Assembly: GCF_019656655.1 (NCBI RefSeq)
Contig: NZ_BPMV01000001.1
Location: 3,038,001-3,102,000, forward strand
Reading direction: 5' to 3'
DNA length: 64,000 nucleotides
From: Tsukamurella sp. TY48
GTDB taxonomy: Bacteria; Actinomycetota; Actinomycetes; Mycobacteriales; Mycobacteriaceae
In this document: positions 8,907-16,477 of the stretch, in pieces
Position numbering within the stretch: position 1 is the first letter of the stretch
Layout: each line of letters begins with the position of its first letter
The notes under the pieces: generated by a model
The model's input: the letters and a program-made list of their open reading frames with translations, nothing else
Databases searched by the model: none
What the model was told of the DNA's origin: nothing
Position numbers and translations under genes: made by a program

Positions 8907-8923
8907 CGGAGGATCACGGACAC

Positions 8924-10087
8924 ATGCCTTACCCCGTACTCACCGGCGACGACCGCGCCGTCGTCGACATGGCACGCGATTTCGCGCGCAAACGGCTCGC
9001 GCCGTACGCCCTGCAGTGGGACGCCGAGAAGCACTTCCCCATCGCGGAGATGAAGGAGGCGGGCAGCCTCGGCATGGCCGCCATCTACACCCGCGAGGAC
9101 GTGGGCGGCTCCGGGCTGCGCCGGCTCGACGGTGTGCGCATCTTCGAGGAGCTCGCCAAGGGCGACCCCGTGACCGCCGCCTTCCTCTCGATCCACAACA
9201 TGTGCACCTGGATGGTGGACACCTACGGATCGCAGGAGCAACGCGAGGAGTGGATCCCCAAGCTGGCGCCGATGGACATCATGGCCAGCTACTGCCTCAC
9301 CGAGCCGGGCGCCGGCTCGGACGCGGCCTCGCTCACCACCAAGGCCGAGCGCGACGGCGACGATTTCGTGCTCAACGGCACCAAGCAGTTCATCTCCGGC
9401 GGCGGCGCCTCCGACCTGTATGTGGTCATGGCCCGCAGCGAGGGCGAGGGCGCCCGCGGCATCTCGACCTTCCTGGTGGACAAGGGCACGCCCGGTCTCT
9501 CGTTCGGGCCGGCCGAGGTGAAGATGGGCTGGCACAGCCAACCCACCACGCAGGTGATCTTCGAGAACGTCCGCATCCCGGCGTCGCGCATGCTCGGCGG
9601 CGCCGAGGGTGCGGGCAAGGGCTTCGGCATCGCCATGAACGGCCTCAACGGCGGCCGGCTGAACATCGCCGCCTGCTCGATGGGCGGTGCGCAGGCCGCG
9701 TACGACCTGGCACTGCAGTACATGACGGAGCGGGAGACCTTCGGCCGCAAACTGATCGACGAGCCCACCATCCGGTTCACGCTCGCCGATATGGCCACCT
9801 CGCTGGAGGCCTCGCGGCTGATCCTGTGGCGTGCCGCCACCGCACTCGACGACAACGATCCCGACAAGGTCGAGCTCTGCGCCATGGCCAAGAAGTTCGT
9901 CACCGAGACCTGCTTCCAGGTGGCCGATCAGGCGCTGCAGCTGCACGGCGGCTACGGCTACCTGCACGAGACCGGCGTCGAGAAGATCGTCCGAGACCTG
10001 CGGGTGAACCGGATCCTCGAGGGCACCAACGAGATCATGCGGATGGTGATCGGCCGCGCCGAGGCCGCCCGCATCCAGGGCAAGTAG
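8924..10087 (+). CDS. Acyl-CoA dehydrogenase, probably isobutyryl-CoA dehydrogenase
   Basis: FAD enzyme of 387 residues that introduces the alpha,beta double bond of an acyl-CoA. Visible: YCLTEPGAGSDAA (flavin/substrate loop), a family-typical arginine in RETFGRKL, the LHGGYGYL segment, and the catalytic glutamate E366 in ILEGTNEI. The ATG at 8924 follows GGAGGA. Its place between mmsA and mmsB matches the mycobacterial mmsA-fadE9-mmsB arrangement, making isobutyryl-CoA (from valine) the likely substrate. The hydratase and 3-hydroxyisobutyryl-CoA hydrolase needed to complete the path are not in the window. Confidence 0.92.
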   Translation: MPYPVLTGDDRAVVDMARDFARKRLAPYALQWDAEKHFPIAEMKEAGSLGMAAIYTREDVGGSGLRRLDGVRIFEELAKGDPVTAAFLSIHNMCTWMVDTYGSQEQREEWIPKLAPMDIMASYCLTEPGAGSDAASLTTKAERDGDDFVLNGTKQFISGGGASDLYVVMARSEGEGARGISTFLVDKGTPGLSFGPAEVKMGWHSQPTTQVIFENVRIPASRMLGGAEGAGKGFGIAMNGLNGGRLNIAACSMGGAQAAYDLALQYMTERETFGRKLIDEPTIRFTLADMATSLEASRLILWRAATALDDNDPDKVELCAMAKKFVTETCFQVADQALQLHGGYGYLHETGVEKIVRDLRVNRILEGTNEIMRMVIGRAEAARIQGK

Positions 10088-10100
10088 GAGAGGCGTTTTC

Positions 10101-10970
10101 ATGAGCACCATCGCATTCCTCGGACTCGGCCACATGGGCGGACCGATGGCCAAGAACCTGGTGGCCGCCGGGCACACCGTGCGCGGCTTCGACCTGGTGC
10201 CCGCTGCGCAGGACGCGGCTCGGGCCGCCGGCGTCACCGTGATCGATACCGCGGAGGAGGCAGTGACCGGCACCGACGCGGTGGTCACCATGCTGCCCAA
10301 CGGGGCGATCGTGACGTCGGTCTACGAGTCCGTGCTGCCCCATGCGGCGAAGGGCACGTTGTTCATCGACAGCTCCACGATCTCGGTCGACGATGCCCGC
10401 GCGGTGCACGCACTGGCCGAGGCCGCGGGAATGCTCCAGGTGGATGCCCCCGTGTCCGGCGGCGTGAAGGGCGCCGATGCGGGAACGCTCGCCTTCATGG
10501 TGGGCGGCGACGACGCGGCCTTCGCCGCCGCGCAGCCGGTGCTCGATCCCATGGCGGGCAAGGTGATCCACTGCGGCGGCTCCGGCAACGGGCAGGCCGC
10601 CAAGGTGTGCAACAACATGATCCTCGCGGTGCAGCAGATCGTGGTGGGCGAGGCCTTCGTCCTGGCCGAGAAGCTGGGCCTGGCGGATCAGGCGCTCTAC
10701 GACGTGGTCACCGGCGCCACCGGCAACTGTTGGTCGCTGCACACCAACTGCCCCGTGCCGGGGCCGGTGCCGGGCGCACCGTCGGGCAACGAGTTCAAGC
10801 CCGGTTTCGCGACCGCCCTGATGAACAAGGATCTGGGCCTGGCGATGGACGCCGTGGCGTCCACCGGATCGTCCGCCCCGCTGGGCACCCACGCCGCACA
10901 GCTGTACTCGGCGTTCGCCGAGGACAACGGGGGCCTAGACTTCAGCGCGATCATTCACACGCTGAGGTAG
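10101..10970 (+). CDS. mmsB: 3-hydroxyisobutyrate dehydrogenase
   Basis: NAD-dependent oxidation of 3-hydroxyisobutyrate to methylmalonate semialdehyde, the substrate of MmsA. 289 residues. It has the N-terminal Rossmann signature FLGLGHMGGPMAKNL, the substrate-binding DAPVSGGVKGA loop at about 114-124, and the catalytic lysine in GNGQAAKVCNN. It starts with ATG 13 bp after the acyl-CoA dehydrogenase stop, with GGAGAGG just upstream. Confidence 0.95.
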   Translation: MSTIAFLGLGHMGGPMAKNLVAAGHTVRGFDLVPAAQDAARAAGVTVIDTAEEAVTGTDAVVTMLPNGAIVTSVYESVLPHAAKGTLFIDSSTISVDDARAVHALAEAAGMLQVDAPVSGGVKGADAGTLAFMVGGDDAAFAAAQPVLDPMAGKVIHCGGSGNGQAAKVCNNMILAVQQIVVGEAFVLAEKLGLADQALYDVVTGATGNCWSLHTNCPVPGPVPGAPSGNEFKPGFATALMNKDLGLAMDAVASTGSSAPLGTHAAQLYSAFAEDNGGLDFSAIIHTLR

Positions 10971-10977
10971 GAATCTG

Positions 10978-11478
10978 GTGGAGACGTCCGACGACCGGGA
11001 CCCGATCGCGCTCGCCCGGCGCAACTGGGAGGACGCGGGCTGGGGCGGCGCCACCGCTGTCGGCATGGAGGCGGTGACCTCCGTGATGCGCGCGCACCAG
11101 ATCCTGCTCGCGCGGATCGAGGCCGCGCTCAAGCCCTTCCAGCTCTCCTTCTCCCGGTTCGAGCTGCTGCGCCTACTGGCCTTCACCCGCCAGGGCGAGC
11201 TGCCCATCTCCAAAGCCAGCACGCGGCTCCAGGTGCACGTCTCCTCCGTGACGCACGCGATCGACCGGCTCGGCGAGGCGGGGCTGGTCGAGCGCCGCCC
11301 GCACCCCACCGACGGCCGGACCACCCTGGTGGCCATCACCGAGGAGGGGCGTGAGCTGGTGGAGGAGGCCACGCTCGTGCTCAACGACGTCTTCGCCGAT
11401 CTCGGCATGCCCGACGATGAATCGGCGGACCTGGTCGGCGCCATCCGCAGTCTGCGGAGATTCCACGGCGACTTCTGA
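10978..11478 (+). CDS. MarR-family transcriptional regulator
   Basis: 166 residues with the MarR winged helix: the dimer helix, recognition region LPISKASTRLQVHVSSVTHAID, and wing RRPHPTDGRTTLVAITEEG. Starts with GTG 7 bp after mmsB, so it is the last gene of the valine operon. It is the best candidate to bind the palindrome at 7300-7317, with an acyl-CoA or branched acid as probable inducer (inference). The stop is 1 bp from the convergent MFS gene. Confidence 0.92.
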   Translation: METSDDRDPIALARRNWEDAGWGGATAVGMEAVTSVMRAHQILLARIEAALKPFQLSFSRFELLRLLAFTRQGELPISKASTRLQVHVSSVTHAIDRLGEAGLVERRPHPTDGRTTLVAITEEGRELVEEATLVLNDVFADLGMPDDESADLVGAIRSLRRFHGDF

Positions 11479-11479
11479 T

Positions 11480-12901
11480 TCACTCGCGCGCCGGAACGAG
11501 TTCGCCGGTGATGGCCGGACGGTCGCGGTGCAGGCTGCGCGCACACAGCGCGAAGGCGGCCGCGAGTGCCGCGTGCACGAGCAGGATCACGGCGAAGGCG
11601 TGCTGCGCCGGCATCCCGGTCGCGAGCGCGGTGTAGCCGGTGCCCAGGGTTGCCACGCCGAGGGCGAGCGCCGCTTGCTGCGCCGTGTTCACCAGCCCGC
11701 CGGTGAGGCCCGCGATCCGATCGGGCACCGCACCCATGATCGTGGAGACGAGGGGACCGAACTGCATCGCCTGCGCGGCGCCCACCACGACCAACGCGGG
11801 CTGCACCGCCCACGCCCACCCGTGCGGCGCGAACCCACTGGCCGCGAGCGCGAGCAGCCCCGCGGCGTTCACGGCGGCACCGACCGGCATGGTGCGGGCA
11901 CCCAGGCGACGGTGGATCGCGGGCTGCCGCAACGAGACCGCCACGAAGGCCACGCCGTAGAGCAGCAGCGTCAGGCCCGATAGGGCGGGGCTCATCCCGA
12001 GTGCGTGCTCGGTCACCAGGGCGTACTCGTAGACCAGGGCGCCGTAACCGGAGAAGAACAGCAGCGCCATGAGCAGGCCCACGCGGATCGGGCGGTGCGC
12101 GAACACCGACGGCGGGACGAGCGGGGCCCCGCGCGCGGCCTCCACCCGGCGCTGCGCGGTCCAGAAGGCGCCGCCGGACAGCGCCGCCAAGGCCAGGAGC
12201 ACCCACGACACCGCGGGCCAGCCGAGCGTGCCGCCGATCGCGAGGCCGACCAGGAGGGCGAGCAGGGCCACCGTGAGCAGCGCCGCACCGCGGTAGTCCA
12301 GCGGCAGCCGCCGATCGGCCCGGGTGTCGGGCACCGCGCGCCCGGCCAGCGCGGCGGCGACGGCGATCACGGCGGTGCACCACCACACCGAGCGCCAGCC
12401 GAACCCGCCCGGGTCCCAGGCCAGCAGCGCGCCACCGAGCACCTGTCCGCCGCAGAATCCCACCCCGGCGGTGGCCGCGATCACCGCGACGGCGCGGCGG
12501 CGATCGTCGCCGGTGGTCGTCGCCTGGATGGTCGAGAGCACCTGCGGGGTGAACGCTGCGGCGGCGATGCCCTGCGCGCCGCGCAGCACGATCAACGAGC
12601 TGATATCCGGCGCGAACCCCGCTGCCACCGAGGTGATTCCGACCGCGCCGAGGCCGATCACCAACACCCGGCGTCGCCCACGGTTATCGCCGAGCCGCCC
12701 GAACAGGATCAGCGCGGTCGCGAACATGGCCGAGAACGCGGCCAAGACGAGCGACTGCTGGGTCGGCGACGCGGACAGGTGTTCCGCGATGCTCGGCACC
12801 GCGACATTGGCCGAGGCGAACAGGAACGTGGTGAGGAAGTACGCCAGGCCCAGAACGGCCAGGCCGGCGCCGGTCAGGCGCGGAGTGGGGGAATCGGTCA
12901 T
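11480..12901 (-). CDS. MFS drug-efflux transporter, DHA2-like
   Basis: 473 residues with about 14 hydrophobic helices, the count of the DHA2 (14-TM) drug:H+ antiporters. The A-like loop after helix 2 is FGRLGDNRGRRRVLVIG. Motif C is present in helix 5 only in relaxed form (GVGFCGGQVLGGAL). ATG 12901 (MTDSPTPRLTG) is preferred over longer frames, which lack a hydrophobic context. It is divergent from the XRE regulator gene at 13013, a common repressor-pump pairing. The substrate is not deducible. Confidence 0.88.
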   Translation of the reverse strand: MTDSPTPRLTGAGLAVLGLAYFLTTFLFASANVAVPSIAEHLSASPTQQSLVLAAFSAMFATALILFGRLGDNRGRRRVLVIGLGAVGITSVAAGFAPDISSLIVLRGAQGIAAAAFTPQVLSTIQATTTGDDRRRAVAVIAATAGVGFCGGQVLGGALLAWDPGGFGWRSVWWCTAVIAVAAALAGRAVPDTRADRRLPLDYRGAALLTVALLALLVGLAIGGTLGWPAVSWVLLALAALSGGAFWTAQRRVEAARGAPLVPPSVFAHRPIRVGLLMALLFFSGYGALVYEYALVTEHALGMSPALSGLTLLLYGVAFVAVSLRQPAIHRRLGARTMPVGAAVNAAGLLALAASGFAPHGWAWAVQPALVVVGAAQAMQFGPLVSTIMGAVPDRIAGLTGGLVNTAQQAALALGVATLGTGYTALATGMPAQHAFAVILLVHAALAAAFALCARSLHRDRPAITGELVPARE

Positions 12902-13012
12902 GACGCCGACCCTGCTCCTGCGGTATCCGGGTATCCAGACCGCACGGATCCTAGTAGTGAGACCACCGGGCTGGCGGCCCCTTCCGGGGCGGCAGCGGGG
13001 GATACTCGGTGC

Positions 13013-13843
13013 ATGGCCACCCGCAACAACGCCGAACTGGCGCGCTTCCTGCGCACCCGTCGGGAGCAGGTGACGCCGCAGCAGGTGGGGCTGCCGGTGG
13101 GTGGGCGACGCCGGACCCCCGGGCTCCGCCGCGAGGAGGTCGCGGCGCGGGCCAATGTGGGAACCACCTGGTACACGTGGGTCGAGCAGGGCCGGGATGT
13201 GAACCCGAGCCCGGAGGTGTTGTGCGCCGTGGCCGACGCCCTGCTCCTGGATGCGGGGGAGCGAGATCACGTACTGCGGTTGGCCGGGCACCAGCCCGGT
13301 CCGCCGGCCGACACCGGCGCGGCCTCCACGGTGCAGCCGGTGCTCGATGCGCTGCTGCCGAACCCCGCCGTGGTGCTCAACGCTCGCGGCGACATGGTCC
13401 GGTACAACCGCGCCTTCCGGTTCCTCATCACCGATGTCGAGGAGTTCGCGCCGGAGGACCGCAACTGCCTGTGGCTCGACTTCACCGACGAACTGTGGCT
13501 GGGCGCCTACGCCGCGGACCGCCAGGAGTTGGAGGCCGTGGTGGCCCGCACGCGTGCGATCTACGCCGACAGTCACGCCGATCCCGCGTGGGATCCCCTG
13601 CTGGCCCGGTTGCAGGCGGCGTCACCACTGTTCGCCCAGTTGTGGCACGCGGGCCTCGTGCTCGACGCCGCCGATTGGGAGAAGACGATCCGCAATCCGC
13701 GGGTGGGGGAGCTGCACCTGCAGGTGAGCACCTTCAACCTGCGCGACCGGCCCTGGTTGCGGATGTTGACCTACCTGCCGCGCGATGACCGCACCCGCGA
13801 GCGGCTCACGCGCCTGGTGCCGGCGGAGCACCGACCCGGCTGA
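13013..13843 (+). CDS. XRE-family regulator with MmyB-like ligand domain
   Basis: 276 residues. The N-terminal HTH (about 8-75) contains LRTRREQVTPQQVGLPVGG, RRTPGLRREEVA and GTTWYTWVEQGRD, hallmarks of the actinobacterial MmyB/XRE group. The rest (about 105-270) is the PAS-like MmyB ligand-binding domain, with PAVVLNARGDMVRYNRAF and HLQVSTFNLRDRP. In this group the ligand is thought to be a fatty acid or similar hydrophobic molecule. It is divergent from the MFS pump; the 111-bp spacer holds a direct repeat GTATCC-GG-GTATCC that may be its site. The last 38 bases overlap the convergent GntR gene. Confidence 0.9.
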   Translation: MATRNNAELARFLRTRREQVTPQQVGLPVGGRRRTPGLRREEVAARANVGTTWYTWVEQGRDVNPSPEVLCAVADALLLDAGERDHVLRLAGHQPGPPADTGAASTVQPVLDALLPNPAVVLNARGDMVRYNRAFRFLITDVEEFAPEDRNCLWLDFTDELWLGAYAADRQELEAVVARTRAIYADSHADPAWDPLLARLQAASPLFAQLWHAGLVLDAADWEKTIRNPRVGELHLQVSTFNLRDRPWLRMLTYLPRDDRTRERLTRLVPAEHRPG

Positions 13844-14498
13844 GCAGGCCGGCGAGGTGCGAGCGGCTCAGCCCGGCGGCGGCTTCGGCGTCGCGCCGTT
13901 CGACCGCCGCGAGCAGGTCCGCGTGCGACTCCTGGTCGGCGTCGTCGCCGAATCCTCCGGCGCGGGTGCGCAGCATGTCGATCATCGCGCGGCGCAGGTG
14001 CGCGGCGATCCCGTCGAACATCTCCAACAGCACGGGACTGTGCGCCGCCGCGATCACCGTCCGATGGAAGGCGGTGTCGGTCTCCACGTGCCGCGCCAGA
14101 TCCCCCCGGTGCGCCGCGCGGACGGCCAGAGCGGCGCGGATGGCGTCGAGATCGGCCTCCGTGCGTCGCCGTGCCGCGAGCGCGGCGCCCTCGGCCTCGA
14201 TCGCGATCCGGGCCTCGATCACGGCCTCGATATCGGCGCGGTCGAGTATCGAGTCCATCCCGGAGGGTGCATCCAACCTGGTCACGAACACTCCCGAGCC
14301 CTGCCGGGTGGTCAGGACACCGATCCCGGCGAGGCGCCGGATGGCCTCGCGCACCGTCGACCTGCCCACGCCGAGCTGGGGAGCGAGTGTGGTCTCCCCG
14401 GGGAGTTTCGCGCCCAGCTCCCACTCGCCCGCGCGGATGCGTTCCAGCAGCCGCTCGGCGGCCTGGTCGGCGAGGGATTCGCGGCGCAGGGGAGGCAT
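13806..14498 (-). CDS. GntR-family regulator, FadR/FCD subfamily
   Basis: 230 residues. Winged helix at about 8-75 (ERIRAGEWELGAKLPGETTLAPQ split by the turn, then LGVGRSTVREAIRRL and the wing TTRQGSGVFV). The C-terminal FCD helical bundle carries metal-ligand-type residues D141 and H145 (ETDTAFHRTVI) and a downstream histidine in ESHADLLAAV. The ligand is probably a carboxylate or amino-acid-derived acid. ATG 14498 is used. It is divergent from the leuA leader, and the spacer has a CTTGTC direct repeat (14511-14516, 14519-14524), so regulation of leuA is possible but unproven. Confidence 0.9.
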   Translation of the reverse strand: MPPLRRESLADQAAERLLERIRAGEWELGAKLPGETTLAPQLGVGRSTVREAIRRLAGIGVLTTRQGSGVFVTRLDAPSGMDSILDRADIEAVIEARIAIEAEGAALAARRRTEADLDAIRAALAVRAAHRGDLARHVETDTAFHRTVIAAAHSPVLLEMFDGIAAHLRRAMIDMLRTRAGGFGDDADQESHADLLAAVERRDAEAAAGLSRSHLAGLLSRVGAPPAPGA

Positions 14499-14537
14499 GG
14501 GAACAGGATACTTGTCGGCTTGTCTGAGGAGTTGTGT

Positions 14538-14543
14538 TAGGGT
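14538..14543 (+). promoter_or_regulatory. TAGGGT -10 element for leaderless leuA leader transcript
   Basis: TAGGGT ends seven bases before the leader-peptide ATG at 14551, so transcription should start at that ATG. No convincing -35 at 17-bp spacing; TTGTCG at 14512 is 20 bp away. Confidence 0.5.
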
Positions 14544-14550
14544 CATCGGC

Positions 14551-14598
14551 ATGACACTGCGGAGCCTGAATCTCCTTCCGCGCCACGGCGGGGCCTGA
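14551..14598 (+). CDS. leuL: Leucine leader peptide of leuA, 15 aa
   Basis: ATG at 14551 opens a 15-residue peptide, [15 protein letters not shown], ending TGA 14596-14598. Four of its 15 codons are leucine (CTG, CTG, CTC, CTT), with the last two adjacent. It sits 71 bp upstream of leuA and is followed by two mutually exclusive RNA stems. Leu-rich leader peptides ahead of branched-chain genes regulate by ribosome stalling when charged Leu-tRNA is scarce; this one fits that role. The likely promoter makes it a leaderless ORF. Confidence 0.75.
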   Translation: MTLRSLNLLPRHGGA

Positions 14599-14645
14599 TC
14601 CGGATCGACCGGCCGCCCGCCGTGGGGGAGCGTCGCGCCGGTCGA
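14583..14645 (+). promoter_or_regulatory. Crossing RNA stems / pseudoknot upstream of leuA (LEU-element-like)
   Basis: Stem A pairs CCACGGCGGG (14583-14592) with CCCGCCGTGG (14616-14625), 10 bp perfect. Stem B pairs TCGACCGGC (14605-14613) with GCCGGTCGA (14637-14645), 9 bp perfect. Their arms interleave (A5', B5', A3', B3'), so they form a pseudoknot or exclude each other. Stem A's 5' arm lies within the end of the leader peptide ORF, where a ribosome stalled on the Leu codons would block it. A conserved pseudoknot upstream of actinobacterial leuA has been described as the LEU element. No U-run follows, so control of translation is more likely than a classical terminator. Confidence 0.65.
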
Positions 14646-14669
14646 GAACCATCCGAGAAGGAAGAACCC

Positions 14670-16427
14670 ATGGCTTTCCCCAGTGTCTCCACCCCCGCCG
14701 GCCCCGTCCCCGCCTCCGCGCCCGCCTGGAACCGTCAGCGTGGATCGCAGATGCCCGCCCATCGGTACCGCGACGTGTACTCCCGTGTCGAGGTTCCGCT
14801 CACCGACCGGGAGTGGCCCACCCGGCGCCTCACCGAGGCCCCGCTGTGGGTGCCCGTCGACCTGCGGGACGGGAACCAGGCGCTGCCCGAGCCCATGAAT
14901 CCTGCGCGCAAGCGCCGCTTCTTCGAACTCATGGTGGCCATGGGCTACAAGGAGATCGAGGTCGGCTACCCCTCCGCCTCGCAGACCGACTACGACTTCG
15001 TGCGGCAGGTCGCCGAGACCGGCATCGCGCCCGACGATGTGACGATCGTCGTCTTCACCCCTGCCCGCACCGACCTCATCGAGCGGACCGTGGAGTCCAT
15101 CCGCGGCATCACGAACGACGTGGTCATCCACATGTACACCGCTACCGCACCCACCTGGCGCGATGTGGTGCTGGGGCGGGACCGGGAGGAGCTGCGGTCA
15201 CTGATCCTGGACGGTGGACGCGACCTGCTGGCCGCCGCGGGAGATCAGGCGGGCGTGCGGTTCGAGTTCTCACCCGAGGTCTTCAACCTCACCGAACCCG
15301 ACTACGTGCTGGACCTCTGCGATGCGATGACCAGCCTGTGGGACGCCACCGCCGACCGCCCGGTGATCCTCAACCTGCCCGCCACCGTCGAGATCGCCAC
15401 CCCCAACGTGTACGCGGATCAGATCGAGTACATGCACCGGAACCTGGCCCGGCGGGACGCGGTGATCCTCTCGGTGCACCCGCACAACGATCGCGGCACC
15501 GGCATCGCGTGCGCCGAACTCGCCGTCCTGGCCGGGGCGCAGCGGGTGGAGGGCTGCATCTTCGGCAACGGCGAGCGCACCGGCAACGTCGACCTCGCCA
15601 CCCTGGCGCTGAACCTGTTCGCGCAGGGCATCGACCCGATGGTGGACTTCTCCGACATCGACGAGGTGCGGCGCACCGTGGAGGCCTGCAACGGCATCGC
15701 GATCCCGGAGCGGCACCCGTACGTGGGCGATCTGGTGCACACCGCCTTCAGCGGTACCCATCAGGACGCGATCAAGAAGGGCTTCGCCGAACACCGGGAG
15801 CGGGCCGCGGCCGAGGGACGACCCGAGCGTGAGATCGATTGGTGGGTGCCCTATCTGCCGGTGGACCCCGCCGATATCGGCCGTACCTACGACGCCGTGA
15901 TCCGGGTGAACTCCCAGTCCGGGAAGGGCGGCATCGCCTACCTGCTGGAGCGCGATCTGGGTGTCGAACTGCCGCGCCGCCTGCAGATCGACTTCGCCCG
16001 GCACGTGCAGGCGCACACCGATGAGCACGGAGCGGAAGTGGACGCCGCCACGCTGTGGGCCGTCTTCGAGTCCGCATTCGGAGCCCCCGCCGAGCGGAGG
16101 TTCCAGCTCGTCGAGTGCACCGCGACCGAGACCGGCGCGGGCAGCCGCGTCACCGTCGACCTCCGGGTGGACGGTGTCTCGCACCGGTCCATCGCAGACG
16201 GTGCCGGTCCGGTCGAGGCGCTGGCCGCCGCACTTGCGGAACACGATGTGAAACTCGATGTCCTGTCCCTGCATCAGAGCGCGGTGGGGCGGGGCAACGA
16301 CGCCGATGCGCTGACCCTGCTGGAGTACCGGCGCGACGGTGAGGTGCGCTGGAGCATGGGACGACACCGGTCGGTGCTGGCCGCCACCGCGGCCGCGGTG
16401 CTGCACGCCGCCGACCGGGACAAGTGA
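14670..16427 (+). CDS. leuA: 2-isopropylmalate synthase
   Basis: Condenses acetyl-CoA with 2-oxoisovalerate, the committed step of leucine synthesis. 585 residues. The TIM-barrel catalytic domain shows [12 protein letters not shown] (metal Asp and catalytic Arg) and [11 protein letters not shown] (HxH metal ligands). The substrate loop [12 protein letters not shown] follows, and the C-terminal about 130 residues form the LeuA regulatory/dimer domain that binds leucine. ATG 14670 is preceded by GAAGGAAG. Expression is probably controlled by the leader peptide and RNA stems just upstream, and enzyme activity by leucine feedback. Confidence 0.97.
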   Translation: MAFPSVSTPAGPVPASAPAWNRQRGSQMPAHRYRDVYSRVEVPLTDREWPTRRLTEAPLWVPVDLRDGNQALPEPMNPARKRRFFELMVAMGYKEIEVGYPSASQTDYDFVRQVAETGIAPDDVTIVVFTPARTDLIERTVESIRGITNDVVIHMYTATAPTWRDVVLGRDREELRSLILDGGRDLLAAAGDQAGVRFEFSPEVFNLTEPDYVLDLCDAMTSLWDATADRPVILNLPATVEIATPNVYADQIEYMHRNLARRDAVILSVHPHNDRGTGIACAELAVLAGAQRVEGCIFGNGERTGNVDLATLALNLFAQGIDPMVDFSDIDEVRRTVEACNGIAIPERHPYVGDLVHTAFSGTHQDAIKKGFAEHRERAAAEGRPEREIDWWVPYLPVDPADIGRTYDAVIRVNSQSGKGGIAYLLERDLGVELPRRLQIDFARHVQAHTDEHGAEVDAATLWAVFESAFGAPAERRFQLVECTATETGAGSRVTVDLRVDGVSHRSIADGAGPVEALAAALAEHDVKLDVLSLHQSAVGRGNDADALTLLEYRRDGEVRWSMGRHRSVLAATAAAVLHAADRDK

Positions 16428-16477
16428 CCCGCCGGTAACGTCGCAGCGGCCCCGGGCAGGCAATAGGCTTGGCGTCC

